64,000 bases of DNA, taken from Erodium maritimum. Its lineage: Eukaryota > Streptophyta > Magnoliopsida > Geraniales > Geraniaceae. The stretch lies in NCBI GenBank assembly GCA_963921825.1, contig OY997594.1:68247675-68311674 (forward strand), given 5' to 3'. Positions 1 to 12,137 of this stretch are shown here, piece by piece. The notes beneath the pieces are model-generated. The model saw nothing but the letters and a program-made list of their open reading frames with translations. It was not told the origin of the DNA and did not search any database. The first letter of the stretch is position 1. Each line of letters opens with the position of its first letter. The position numbers and the translations under genes are program-made.

Positions 1-3000
1 TCATGTGATTTTGAGACAGTGCGTTGATGATTACATATGATTGCCACCTGTTTGTTCGCATAATTATAAACTGCAACTTTCTCTGGAAGATCTCCATCCT
101 TTGTCTCGCTGTACAGCTGTCAGGGAGATAAAATTTTACAAAACAAAACAGAGTTTTATTATATATCGAACATGACAACAGAAGTGAAATAGCATTTTCT
201 AACATCTTTTACATGCCACCATCAGCTTATGTCCAACCAGCTATATTACTGAAAAGTATTGCGCTAAATTCATAACATATTTACTCATTGTGCAATTTGA
301 TCTTTGCCAGCGAAGAAATCACAACGTCCATTGTGCAGCGGAGCTGTATATCTAATACAACTTATATCATCATCTGGATAGCAATACTAGATAGAAATAT
401 TCATACACAAATGACTGACTAATAAAATAGGTTTTCCAGACACATGACTACCCTTGTGAATTTTCATGTGTCACCATCATACAAATAGAAGGAAACACTC
501 AAAAAATTGTTTTTTTCTCGTCACGTGACTTGCACACAAAAAAATCAATTATTTTGTATGGTTTCTATATATTTTGTACGATGGTGACACGTGGAAATTC
601 ATAAGGGTATTCATATACATGTGGAAAACATACTCTTGGGGTCATGTGTTTGTGGGCAATTCAAAAAGGTAGGTATGTACAACTGACTCTAGTTATAAAT
701 ATGACACCATATAGAGGATGGAAGAAATAGCTAATCCTTGAACACAAAACAAAGAGTTGGTTTAAGGCATGGAGAGTTCTACATATCACTTTACCATCAT
801 GTCTAGTGTAATAGAAGCATTATATGTACGGAACACTTTAGCGGTGAGGCCAGGCATGAGTTCCTTCAAATGTGCATTGAGTTTGGTAGTATCCAACTTG
901 TCAAAGAGATCATCACCCTCTTTTTTCCCAGCTTGGAATTGTAGAATTGCCTTGTACACAAGCGGCTCAACTTCCACAACATTTTCATATTTTATTGAAT
1001 CTTTACCAAGGAAGTTGAACTGTGTACGGATAAAATCAAAAGTACATGAGTTAAGATATTAGAAGGTAATGAATCATCTGTGAAGGTTTTGACCATAGAC
1101 GAATCAAGCCCATTATACCTCCAAATTGTTGCTTTGAGGAAGTGCTGTTACATTTTCTATTTTCAATGTGCAACAACCAACAGTATCAGCTTCATCATCA
1201 TCCTGCAAAAGGTAAAACAATGTATGATAAAATCCACATAACCTATACATTGAAGAAAAGTAAAGATCTCTACAATATTTACCTTCTCATTGCCTGCCCT
1301 CAGGGCTAGTTTGTCGATAAGATAGGTTGCTACTGCTATTTGCCGCTTTGTAACATCTTTACTAGTAAAAGCTTTGGTGTATGCTGCTCTTATGTTTTCT
1401 ATATAACCCTGCAACCAAGTATCATGTTTAAGCAATCAGATGAGTATTCACATTATTCATCCCAAAAAAAAAACAGAAATGGCGACTACAAAAAGATTAT
1501 CGATGGCAAGAAATGTATGGAACCTTAAGATTTCTGGCTTTTTCGTATTTTTCCTTGTCACTTTGACCCTTCAAGGAACTGCTTGCTGCCAGGAACACAT
1601 ATTTAAATTCCTTTGGATTGATCGGATCATTCCAGAAAGCTAACCATGTAACAGTATTGTCATGCCTTATTTCTTTCCAACTGCCAGAGATCAGATATCT
1701 TAGAAGTTAAGCTTCTTCCACAAAAGATAATTTATTTAAAATTTATAATCATTTCTTGATTATTTTAAATTGGTAAAAACAGTTTCTTTAGAAGGACATG
1801 ATGAAATGCATTACTCTTCGCCAGGGATGGGACATTCTGGAACTGGAGCGTCCTTTCCAATATTGATAGTAACATCACTTGGTTGAATGCGTCTTTTCAG
1901 CTTCCCCGTCTGGTACAACATATATAACAATGTCTGGCAAAAATCAGACTACATATTTAAGAATTAGTGCAAAGATTTCATTATTTCTTGTGATTGGTTC
2001 AACCTTTGGATGCTCCCCACGGCCTCGGAACAACCCAGGCGGTTCGACTCTGAAGTTACCAACCTAAAGATGAGATCATAGCCAAGTAGATATTTCAGCA
2101 AGAGCACCATTGAACAAAAATCAAACATCATAAGCGACAAATTTTAGAATTAAGGCACAAATATGTGTTGCCCATTTGGGTTGGCCCAGTGGTCAGAGAC
2201 CTCCTTGAGGTCAGAGGTTCAAGCCCCAGAGGTTAGTTTAGAAATTAGATTAGGCTAGAGTAGGATTTCCCTACTTTCTTGCTGATAAAAAAAGACACAA
2301 ATATGTGTCCAAACTTGCTAAGGCGTCAAGCATTGGGGACTCTTGATGCACAAGTAGATCGGAACAATTAGTATAAATGATCTAAATCAATCTAAATGCT
2401 TTGAAGGTACGAATATCTGAGTTCCTTCAATTAATAAGGGCCAATGCATTAGTTGCAGAACACAACTAACCTTTTATTGGACATTGGGTAAAAATGAAAA
2501 CCTTGTTCAGTACAAACTTAAAAGCCTACCTTTTCTTTAACACCATCAACAATGGCCCACGTATACTTTTCTTCTAGTTTAGTTTTCTCTTCTTTCAAAG
2601 CCTTCTTATGCTGCAAAATAATAATTCCAAACATAAATATCTGAAACAGAAGGATATCCATTAAAACCCAACTAACTTTAACATATGGATTCCCATGATT
2701 TGTTGTTTAGAGAAGCAATCAGTTGCATTTTGTACCATTCTTGAAGGAAAGAAAATATTCCTTCACTCATTGTAATAACGCAAGAAGCTTCATTATGGCA
2801 ACAGAAGTGAAGTAGCAACAGAAGATAAAGGACACGTGATATTCTTCAATGACAAACATAAAACTAATGTGGCTATTGTAAAGAATGAAAATGTCTATGC
2901 CATCAACCAAAACCTAGCAAAATATAAACTCTTGCAATCAAAACTTCGAGGAAATATTTTTGTAGTAATATATTATCTTTTTATCATGCATTCAACTAAA

Positions 3001-4858
3001 TTACCCGAGCCCTACGGAATAACTTCTGAAACATTGATATTCCACATAGTTTATAATTTCAACGACCTTTATGAACTAGGCAGTTGGATGAGATTTTAAA
3101 AAAAATGAAGAAAAATAGACTTCTATACTTTCACACCACAGGAAGAAGATCAATTTTTTTTTGCTGAGATGTGAAAAAACAAAAGCTTTTGACCTTCAGT
3201 GACGCTCAAAGATAGTCTAGCAATTCTGATCACTGTCATAGGCGCATAGCTTAAAGCTAGAGATAACCAAGAGAACACATAGATGATAGTAAGCCAACTA
3301 AAATTAAAGCATAGTAGGGAACACAATTAACCATTTAGATGTTTTGCATAAACTTTGTCTATCATCCAAGGAAGCTATTAACTTACTTCTGAACTCATCT
3401 GTTTCTTCTTTTCTTTTTCTTTCTCATACCAATCATATATGGGGGTGAAATCACAATCTTCCAAGTTCTGAATCACATGTTTTTTCCCAAGTATTTTTTG
3501 CCAATCCTCCCAGAAATTCTCTTTGAATTTCTCCTTCTGCATGTAATCTGTATCTATCATCATTGCATACATTGTAGCTACCTGCAAATATAAATTACAC
3601 CTAAAACTCAAACAACAAGCAAAAACTAACTGCATATAGAAGCATGAATGACGATAAAAGAAACCAGTAACAGATCATCCGGAGAGAAAGAAAGACTTAC
3701 TTCCTCTTGCTTGGGAGTCAAATTAACTGGCTTCCCACGATAGAATATCTTCACCTCGTGTGGCTTATATGGAGGAGGGAAAATGACACCATTGTGAACC
3801 AAAGTTGTCCACTTCTTCTGTCCATCTCCGGAACTAGGTGAGACTTTTGTCGAAGTGGAGTATTTTGAATCTTTAGAAGCTTTCTTCAGCCCCTTGGATG
3901 AAGAAGCTGATTTTGTTAATTTGGGTTTTGTGGATGACACATTATCCAATTTAACTGGCTTCTTCGTTTCTGCTTTAACGGAGACTTGACTAAATCTGGA
4001 TGGTACAGATGAACCTGAAAGTTTTTGCTTTTTGGATGCTAACAACTGGCCAGATGAATTGGGCTTCTCTAAAGGCCTCTTACTTAATACTGTAGAGGAT
4101 TTCCCTTGATTATCCCTCGGAGCAGAACCATTTTGCTGAAGTTTTGAAGCCAAAGGCTTCTTATCCTCACAATCAGAGGACTTCTTCCCCGATGTCCCTG
4201 CACTGGATTTCGATGTGAACCTTGAAGTCAAAGGCTTGTCATCATCTGAATCATAAGGGAGGGTTTTGACAGTGGTCTTAGGTATTGGTGGTGGCGGTGA
4301 CGAATGAGGGTTCCTCTTAATCTTAGTACTCAGAACTTTATCATCATCAGAATCATCATCATCACTATTTGATTGCCTAGGACGTTTAACAGAATTGGAC
4401 TCCTTCTCCTCCTTAATGGACGTAGATGCAATCTGTTTTGATACATTGGTGTTAAGATCTGGTGACCTCACCGGTGATACTTTTCCAGACAAAACTGAAG
4501 TACCTTGCTTTCCTGCTTTAGAACTAACCACAGGCGACCCCTTGCTAGCTAAGGTAGATGCTTTAGGGCTTGCTATAGGTGATCTTATGGATGATGGCTT
4601 GTCTTGTGGCTCCGCCTTACCCTTTTGAGCACTGGAGCTTGAGCTCAGACCATTTGGAGGAGAATTCAAATTAGAAATCAGCCTCCCATTTCCAGATTGC
4701 CCATTACGCCTCTCTGGTTGAGATGAAGACTTCTTCACCTCTGGGTTCACTTGACCCTGCCTAGATGATGGGGTACTCCTCTTAAACCTCAAGGGCATCT
4801 CCTCCTCATCATCATCACCACCCACCATATCCCTCTTTACACAAGACTCAACAGCCAT
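1..4858 (-). CDS. TOP1: DNA topoisomerase I (type IB), 5' and central part; 3' end off the window
   Basis: Nuclear type IB topoisomerase, which relaxes supercoils through a 3'-phosphotyrosyl DNA intermediate. Exons, high to low: 4858-3701, 3581-3387, 2610-2530, 2063-2004, 1909-1815, 1680-1524, 1408-1283, 1202-1119, 1019-795 and 116-<1. All have GT/AG borders and keep frame, giving about 765 residues. Residues 1-340 are a Ser/Lys/Asp-rich, probably disordered tail. The conserved core starts near residue 349 ([18 protein letters not shown]). Four of the five catalytic-pentad residues known from the family are visible: Arg in RAGNEK (~619), Lys in FLGKDSIKY (~658), Arg in VFRTYNAS (~716) and His in CNHQR (~757). 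The active-site Tyr exon (about 150 residues more in plant TOP1) lies left of the window. The start is the first Met of the long first exon and matches the MAVE-type plant N-terminus. A SINE sits in the third coding intron. Confidence 0.96.
2156..2308 (+). mobile_element. tRNA-derived SINE in a TOP1 intron
   Basis: A short element (2169-2295) carries a pol III A-box-like segment (TGGCCCAGTGG, 2182-2192) and a B-box (GGTTCAAGCC, 2216-2225). It ends in GATAAAAAAAG. It is flanked by a perfect 13-bp duplication, CACAAATATGTGT (2156-2168 and 2296-2308). It lies in the TOP1 intron between coding exons 2530-2610 and 2004-2063, antisense to the gene. Box spacing, A-rich tail and target-site duplication are all typical of plant tRNA-type SINEs, though about 127 bp is short. 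Confidence 0.85.
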
Positions 4859-5300
4859 TATCCAATGACAAACTCAGCTGTCAATTTAGCAAGGATTCTA
4901 CTATGGAGACAAAAACACAATCAAATTATTTCGAGAACAACCCAGAATTGAAATACAATCAAAACCCATGAATGAATCAGAAGCTAAATCATGAGAAGTG
5001 TCCCCAAGCTAAGCTACACATCATCAACTCATGGGAATCCAGGAAGCATACGTAAATGTGGTTTCTCATTGCAATTACAGTAAAGGGTCCTTGTATAATT
5101 GAATGTGGGCTGCTAAATACAAACCCAGGAACATGAATCGCATGAAAATCTCCAAAACAACAAAAGAGAAAAATAAAGGACGAAAATTGTTTGAAGTCTA
5201 GGAACTGACCTGCGCAAGCAAGCGACCCAGATGAAGAAAGAGGGAGAGCTTTGCTTTCGGTCCTGGTTTTGGGTATGGAGGTGGAGGGTGATTGTGCCCT
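4859..5300 (-). other. TOP1 5' leader with probable leader intron
   Basis: Upstream of the TOP1 ATG a good acceptor (TTGACAG) lies at 4878 and a good donor (GCGCAG then GTCAGT) at 5209. A leader intron 5209-4878 is therefore likely, with a 19-nt second leader exon (4859-4877) and the first leader exon above 5210. No TATA box could be assigned with confidence. The splice sites are seen in the sequence; the intron itself is inferred. Confidence 0.55.
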
Positions 5301-5309
5301 TTTGTTGTG

Positions 5310-5786
5310 TTGTATGCTTCAAGGCCAAGTTTTTATTTGGGGTAAAGACAGGGAAAATATAAGCAAAATCCAGATTCAGATAAATTTCAAAGCAGGCCCT
5401 ACGTTGTTGGTGCTCCGTATTTGGGACAGAGCTCAAGGACTTCCGGAAACTTGGGCAAGAGCATAAAGCCCACATCCATGTACAACCCTTGGAGCCCTAA
5501 GTAGGGATATTTCTTTTTATTAGTTTATTCGTTTTGAAATAAATATTTTTATTCAAAACATGGGAGTTATAAAAAGGTAGTGTGGAAAAAAGAAACGGTT
5601 TTTCTTGAGAGAACCTAGTTAACTTTAGTTAACGTCGTTTTTGGCGGTGGCTTTTTTTTCCAATCTTTTGCTTTTCCTAGCTATTTTTTTTCAGTATGTA
5701 TATCATGTTCATCCTTTTTTGGGGTTTTCTCGATTTCAGATCGACATGATCAAGTTTTTCTTTTTTTTACAGGGCTCAGGATCGGT
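5310..5786. other. Intergenic, TOP1 upstream region
   Basis: Short open frames here are not supported by coding signals. The stretch holds T-rich runs at 5640-5780 and no recognisable gene. It includes the TOP1 promoter by position. Confidence 0.4.
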
Positions 5787-7740
5787 ACTGGTATGAATTT
5801 GTTCTCTGGTGAGCTATGGAGGCCAGAGGTGTTGTTGGGCGACCAAATGGTGGCTCACATATACTATGGTTTTGGAAGAAGCATTAACGAGACAGAGTCC
5901 TCCTCCATCGCCTCGTCACCGATCGAGGCACCCGTCCAACCTTCATCTCCTTCTCTTTCCTCAGAACTCACACACATGACCTCATCAATGTTGGTTGTGT
6001 TTTCTTTGGGGGATGGGTCGGGGATACCGTGCCTGATCAATCCCAAGCATGGCCGGCCCCCGAAGTTCTCCCATGTCTCCTCGTTTGCTGCTTATGTCCT
6101 AACGCCTCTAAAAGGACTTGATTCTGAAGTCTCATCGCTGACTAGGGTTTCTAACCATAATCCTAACTCGTTCGCCTCGACTCAACGTATGGAAGCACCG
6201 CCACTAGGAGGCCTTGTTCCCGTAGCTCTAAGGGTGCCTTCTCTAATCTCGGACGACCATACCCTTGAAAATACGAGGACCCCTAGGGAGGGTGTGCTGG
6301 TTAAGGAACCGGGACCATCTATGGTTACTCTTCAAGTTGGCCTCTTGGCCTGCTCTTTTCTTGAGGAGGAAGCCATGGATATTGTGGTGCCCTACACTCC
6401 GATCAACCCCACCGTCATGGCTCGTCAGTAGTACGGGATGGTTGGCTGTTTGCTCTCACCAAAACCGCCTTGTAAGGACTTCATGATCAAAATCTTCACG
6501 TGTTCATGGGGGCGCTCGACATCAGGGTTTTTGTGGTCAAGGATCTAGGGTCGTACACGTTCGGTTTCTACTTCACCAGTCAAGAAGCTAGGGCATGGTT
6601 TCGTGCTAACGAACCATGGTGTTTCAATGGGTACCCTCTAATTTTAAGGGATATTATGAACCCCATTGCTCGAGACCTTCCCACTCTAGACCGGATTCAG
6701 TTGTGGGTGCATGCTTGCGGTCTGCCGTCGTTGGTTCGTACTAAGGCCAAAAGAGAGGTCATCGGGGCGAACCTTAGGGGATGTGTGGAGGTTCCTTTTG
6801 ATCAATGAGGTCTCTGTTGTGGCAGGAGTGTCAGTTCTGATTTTGTATGAAGCTTCATCGGTCGCTGCGCAATACAATGATCCTGAGGTTCCAAGAATAT
6901 CGCGAGTCAATCTAGGTTGCCAATATTCTGTTTTAACTGTGGTCGGATTGGCCACTCGATTCGGGATTGTGACCTGGAGATACCGGGGATCTCACGGTTT
7001 GATTATTCCCTTTTGGAATATAATTCCGAGAAAATGGAGAAGATCTACGCAACAGACTAGGGGAATGTACCAACCCACACCTTAGATTCGAACCACTTGC
7101 CTCGGATACTCTACTTAAGCAACCAGGGTCTCGCGGAAGGGGGGTAAATTGTAACCCCGGATACCCTACCTACCACTTAGGTAGGGGTCGAGCATCAGGG
7201 AACAGCCTGGACGCCGAGCGCGGGAAGTTTGGTTGGGTCTACCCCATTTGCGAAGCTGCCTATCCCATCTAGGAAGTTATCTTCCTCATATAAGACATTG
7301 CTTGTGACGCTGCCAAATGGGTCGTTACATGGGGCAACACCGAGAATGAGAGGGACACAATAGGTGAGGCTGGGAAACAACCCCGTTTGAAGAAAAGAGA
7401 GGCATTTATGGCTTCGAGGGCCTCCCTAAGGAGAGGTCCTTGGTTCAAGACGATTCTCCCTATGTTACTGATGAAGTCGGGTTCGATTTTCAACCAAACA
7501 AAACCAATCCTCTCCATGGGATATCAAGTCGCGTTCAAACTCCACCTTAAACAATCTTCACTAGTTTCGTAGTTTAACTTTTGTCTATCTTTATGACTTT
7601 TATAAACCGTGTTACACAATCCCTTATCTTAAAATTATTCTCCGGGTCCTTCAAGGACCTCAAAACATATAATGATTCTTTTTAAGAATTAGTCAAATCG
7701 GTACCTTTTGTTCAGACAAAAATCTTAACCATTAAAAAAA
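5787..7740 (+). mobile_element. Degenerate LINE-type ORF1 element (DUF4283 + zinc knuckle), copy 1
   Basis: A broken ORF1/gag-like gene of a non-LTR retrotransposon. A Ser/Pro-rich N-terminal frame (5793-6431) ends in a stop. The DUF4283-like part continues in another frame (6500-6808) with FVVKDLGSYTFGFYF and EARAWFRANEPWCFNGYPL. A CCHC knuckle (CFNCGRIGHSIRDC) is readable at about 6921-6963 after a further frameshift. No reverse transcriptase follows. The sequence ends at an A-run at 7732-7740. The same protein order is found at 43.2-45.4 kb. No target-site duplication was found, so the borders are approximate. Confidence 0.65.
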
Positions 7741-7821
7741 AGTAAATTCGAATGAGTACAATGAGGAATTTGCGTAACGTGCATGTATGCTGGCAATAAT
7801 TAAATAACAATTTCCAACCAA

Positions 7822-8835
7822 TCAAAATATTTGGCCCTTTTTCCCAAAAAGCCCCTTGAGCTCATCAAAGGTCCTCACATCCACACCGTTTCTAATAATA
7901 GGCGCGAAGAACAGCCACTCCCCCGTCCCCACCACGAACGCCACCGTCAACGGCACCGACACCGCCACGGGGACCCGCCGTCCGCCGCCGTCCAACCACA
8001 TCCTCTTAAAATCACTCTCAACCACCACACACAACCCATGAAGCACAAAGAACCACGTCACCTCCCACGTGGGCTTCACGCGCATCACATAGAAATACAT
8101 AACCTCGTGCATCAGCCCGGACACAATAAACGCCGCCGCGACCGCCGCCGCCTGCGCCCACCGCGGCCCGACCACGCCCTTCAAAACCGACCTCACCGGT
8201 TTGTGCACGGTGTGGCGCAGAGCGTTGCTCGCCATCAGGTTCCACCTCCTACCCCAGAAATCCTGTAACGACGTCGACAGGTACGGCTCATCCGACGGGG
8301 ATTCGACCTCCGCCCCGAGGGCGGCGCGTGCGGCGGCGTTGCAGAGACCCATTAGCAGATCCACGAGCAAATACACGGCGAGGCTGTACACGAACAGCAC
8401 CAATTTCGGATGCCATCGATCCTTGTAGTCGCAGGCGCAGACCAGAAGGGCGCAGAGCAGGGCCTTGGCGGGCAAATTGAGCGGCGATACGGTGGTTTGG
8501 CGAGATGGGTAGGGCTGATTTGGGAGGATTTTGATGGGAAAGCAAGCTAGGAGGAGGAAGAGGAAGAGGGGTTTAGGTTGGGAGAGAGGGCCTTGGTCGA
8601 AGGCGAAGAGGAGGAGCTTGAAGTTGCAGAGCCAGGTGAGGAAGAAGGCGGTGATGCCGGTGGAGAGTACGGCGGAGAGGAGGAGAGGGAGGGCGGAGAA
8701 GAGGAAGAGGACGGGGAGGAGAGAGAGGAGCCTGAGGTTGCCCTTAGGGATTGTGGAGGAGATGTAGTAGCAGTAGCAGAGTGATGCGAGGACGGAGAGC
8801 CATACCTTGATCAAGCTCTGCATTTCATGTTCCAT
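7822..8835 (-). CDS. Wax-synthase-type long-chain-alcohol O-fatty-acyltransferase, copy 1
   Basis: Integral ER-membrane acyltransferase of the plant wax-synthase (MBOAT-related) family, which esterifies long-chain alcohols with acyl-CoA. Intronless, 337 aa, about the normal family length. Several hydrophobic membrane segments are spread along the chain. The signature block PYLSTSLQDFWGRRWN lies near residues 190-205. The likely catalytic His is in SGLMHE (~240), and WFFVLHG follows. The start ATG is shared with the paralogue at 15227-16237 (both begin MEHE), which supports the start choice. No frameshift or stop interrupts it. The exact acyl and alcohol substrates cannot be read from sequence. 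A stop-free frame on the opposite strand is a composition shadow. Confidence 0.92.
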   Translation of the reverse strand: MEHEMQSLIKVWLSVLASLCYCYYISSTIPKGNLRLLSLLPVLFLFSALPLLLSAVLSTGITAFFLTWLCNFKLLLFAFDQGPLSQPKPLFLFLLLACFPIKILPNQPYPSRQTTVSPLNLPAKALLCALLVCACDYKDRWHPKLVLFVYSLAVYLLVDLLMGLCNAAARAALGAEVESPSDEPYLSTSLQDFWGRRWNLMASNALRHTVHKPVRSVLKGVVGPRWAQAAAVAAAFIVSGLMHEVMYFYVMRVKPTWEVTWFFVLHGLCVVVESDFKRMWLDGGGRRVPVAVSVPLTVAFVVGTGEWLFFAPIIRNGVDVRTFDELKGLFGKKGQIF

Positions 8836-9366
8836 AGTAGATCGGTAGTTTGTGGGTTGTGCTCGTTTCCTTTCCCTTTCCTTTCTTAGACTTTGCCATT
8901 AAGTGTGTGGAAAAGAAATGGTATGTAGTGAAGATATTGAGTCAAATTAATACAGAAATGGAATTTTGATTAATGACCTTTTGGGGTTGGTGAGGTTGCT
9001 TGTTTTGTGTGTTTGAACTTATTTCACGAGGAGATTCAATAAAATATTTTTTTAGGATAAAATATTTTAGAGTCTCTGTGAGAATAGACCGATTCGATCT
9101 ATTCCAAATGTATTGTGTAGGATAAAAATCGAAAATATGTTCAAATCGATGTGTTTATCAAAACGCAAAACGATCCGACTCAACCAAAATACATTTATTA
9201 ATGTTTATCGTAAGTTTAAATAGGAGTACAACGCAATATGATCTTCATGTAGGCCTCTTGGACGTTGAGTAATGGGTCTGAGGGTGAAATATGAGGGATG
9301 ACTTCCAATTGTTTTCTCGGTATTTCATAATCAAAGATGGCAAGTGACGTGGATTCGCTAATGTCA
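8836..9366. other. Upstream region of wax synthase copy 1
   Basis: AT-rich promoter-side DNA. There is a pyrimidine-rich tract (TTTCCTTTCCC) at 8868-8885 just above the ATG. I see no clear TATA box and no gene. Confidence 0.4.
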
Positions 9367-9445
9367 TTACTATAAGAACACAACAAGTTCTGTCACGGGA
9401 CCATGTAGAGACGGTCACGGGACAAAACTAGTTGTGTTTTGTAGC
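9367..9445. repeat. Small inverted repeat, possible DNA-transposon relic
   Basis: An imperfect hairpin has one arm ACTATAAGAACACAACAAG and the other reading AACTAGTTGTGTTTTG, with a GTCACGGGAC repeat between them. The outer arm resembles CACTA-type ends, but no partner end or duplication was found. Confidence 0.3.
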
Positions 9446-9459
9446 AATGCCATCATGGA

Positions 9460-10779
9460 ACTAATGACACTCGTCATTTTTTATTATGGACAAATAAGAT
9501 ACAATTTAACGTCGTCATGCACATTACACCTCCAAAAACAATTACTGGTCCTCCGCCATCCTTTATTGCCAAAGGTTGACCTTGTATTGTGCGATGGGGA
9601 GCCTTCGGGTATTGCCTGGGAGGGACATTCTTTCCATAGCTCTAACCACAATTTCAGCTCCTCCGCTCACTGGGTCTGCAATCCACTATTGGAAAAAGCA
9701 TGGGCCTTATTCTTTCCAGCCCATTGGCGGGCGGCACCCTTGCTATCTTTGATTATGATTGTGTCTACGACTGCATCAAGCTTGGATGGTCCAGCACGAT
9801 AATCCACCAATGTTGCCAGATGAACTCGTGCCCATGTCTATCAACATACACCTCCTCAGCAATGTCCATCACATGCGCGTCGGACCAACCGGGTTGGTAG
9901 ATGCGCTTCATCTGCCTCCAGCACTCATTGAATCTTTTTACCTTCCGATTGACGACGATCCAATAATAGTTGTAGTTCTCAGTGGAACGCCCAGTCATGA
10001 GGGATTGACGGGTCACGTGGGCGAGCTCCCCCCATATGGCATCCCAAAATGCATCATCGGATTGGTTACCACCTTGCTCTGCCTGTTTGAACCACATACA
10101 CACCAATGCAGACTCCTCGAGCCGACTCCATTTCCGATACAAGTGTAGCATTCTCAGCGGGTTGACGTTCATCCGTGCGTACAAGACCATCGATAAAATT
10201 TGAGTTCCTGATTCCGACTGACCATTGTATGGGGGCGTCGCGCTCAACCCCGACACCGCGGAAGATTTTTGTCGAGGATTGTTGTCGGTCATTAGAGGAG
10301 ATTCGGACGACAGATACACGGATAGAGGAAAAGAAGCAGTGGTGAGGTAAGGCTGATGGGGAAACGGTGGTGGCGCAACTGTGGTGGAGACACGATGTTG
10401 ATATTCCGGGGGAAATTGTGGTGGCAGAAACGTTGGAGTCATGGAAACTTGAGTCGGAGAAACGAGTGCAGAAGAAGTAGTGAGAAAGACAAAGAAACGG
10501 GTGCAAAAGAAGTAGTGAGGAAGATGATGCGTTGATTCCATGTAAGCCCGAATCATGCCACGCGGCACACTACGGTTCGTTGGTCATGATACAGATGGGC
10601 TCTGAATCCGTCGATTATACGTGTCCCTGAGTCTACAAGACCCTCGACGTCGAATATACTCTTTCGTAAATTCGATGCAGAACCGACTCAGTTTCTCAGA
10701 TTCCACGCAGATTTCCAACGCCACATCGGATTCGACGCCCAAATGACTCGCCATTTCGACGCCATTGTGGATGGCCTAA
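9460..10779 (-). mobile_element. PIF/Harbinger-type transposon fragment with Myb/SANT-like ORF
   Basis: The minus-strand frame 10568-9765 (267 aa) has a low-complexity N-terminus. This is followed by a trihelix/SANT-like block (WSRLEESALVCMWF, NNYYWIVVNRKVKRFNECWRQM, HEFIWQHWWIIV). That order is typical of the accessory Myb-like protein of plant PIF/Harbinger elements. Downstream sense remains in other frames (for example EIVVRAMERM near 9600), so the C-terminal part is frameshifted. A PIF-like end, GGCCATCCACAATGG, is present on the minus strand at 10777-10763. The left end was not found. No DDE transposase is present. Confidence 0.6.
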
Positions 10780-11539
10780 GAGCACCTCCAGCGGGATATT
10801 AATAATCCTACTTTTCTTTAGTCTAAGATACTTTCTCTCTAAAAGAGATTGTGATTTCACCTTTGAACATCAACCATCGCTGCTCTTTCCTCCTCCTTCG
10901 CTATCTTGTTATGGCCATACCGATCACCACCGCCGGCCATTTCCGTGCTTCTCCTCCAACCGATGCTACAGTAACAGCCCTGTTCACCACCATATCGAAC
11001 GCCCAAGGCTCAACGGGCACCTATGGCGATACAGGGAAGGTACGAGCCCTAGGTCTTCCGTTCGTCGTCGTCTTCTACGTGGAAATTACCAGATGGATAA
11101 GGTGTCTTTGGAATCAGGGGTGGGACGGTAATACAGTGTACCGATCTACGACACCCCTTATCGGGTTACCCCAACGTTTCAAACTGACATGCTGATCAAG
11201 TCTTTTCGTGCGAAGCATCCCAGGCTGATCCGGAAAACAAGATCGTTCATGAGGCATTCTTCTACTGTTTATTTCGCTCTAGTTTGTTTATTTCTAGTAC
11301 TGTTTTGTAGTTTAGTTCATGTACTTTCAATTTCCAACACAAGGTAGAACGTAGGGATAATTTTCATTGTCTAGGATGCGGACTTGACTATTTCCACGGG
11401 TTCATGAGCACCAGGTGTCCTACGAAAGAGTCGGACTTATTATGTTCTCAGGACTTTTTAGTCCTACTTGTAAGGTTTCACGTGCACTAGTAATGCAAAT
11501 TCCTCGTTCGCTCTTTCAAAAAAAAGAGCACCTCCAGCG
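10780..11539 (+). mobile_element. Short internally deleted LINE-like retroposon (732 bp) in a PIF terminal repeat
   Basis: The element 10794-11525 ends in an A-run (TTTCAAAAAAAA). It is flanked by the 14-bp duplication GAGCACCTCCAGCG (10780-10793 and 11526-11539). The N-terminal half resembles a retroposon ORF1 start. Near 11366-11420 a knuckle-like CLGCGLDYFH segment is readable. There is no reverse transcriptase. The duplicated target is itself the terminal sequence of a PIF/Harbinger-like element. Confidence 0.75.
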
Positions 11540-12137
11540 TTCGTTATAAGGCCGTTGTGGTCATGTTGTTGTAGCGTCTGCAACACTTCCTCAACACAGG
11601 AGTCGTTACAGTGCGTCGTCGATGGATCCTACAATGATGGGACGCGATGTTACAGGCCCAATAACTAGTCATCGGCTCACTGACGACGCAATACGTGGCA
11701 ATGCCAGCCTTTTTAAATTCCCTAAAATTTTCTATATATACACTATCACCCCTTAAAACAAATTTCACACCTCTTCTCTTCTACACCTCTTTTATTCTAT
11801 ACCTCTTCTTGTTTACACATCCACGATTTTCGACGAAGGCTGGTAAGCAGGTTCGTCGGTAATTATATAGGTGTTTGGGTGTTGGCAGTCTTATCATTGT
11901 TACCTCCCAACCTTCTCATGGCTCTATTTGGTTGGGTCATGTACCTTGGGGCGGAGTTTCTTATCCCCCGTGAACCAAGACAACCACTTTTTTGAGTATT
12001 TAGACCATTGCCCTCGTGTTATTGTTTGAATCTTCAGTTGCAACCCCTCTTCTATAATTTGTTTTAGAAGTGTTTTTGTTTTAAGTCAAGTGTATCGAAT
12101 TACTTGTCTTTTTCAACGAAGAATATTGACTCATATC
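11540..12137 (+). other. Probable PIF/Harbinger 5' end and unassigned DNA
   Basis: Starting from the GAGCACCTCCAGCG end, the sequence TATAAGGCCGTTGTGG and a TATA-like stretch (CTATATATACAC, ~11730) followed by CACACCTCTTC repeats resembles the 5' side of plant PIF elements. Beyond 11830 I recognise no gene. Confidence 0.4.

Noticed and set aside
4395-4628. Plus-strand frame opposite TOP1 exon 1
   Set aside because: Shadow of the Ser/Lys-rich N-terminal coding sequence.
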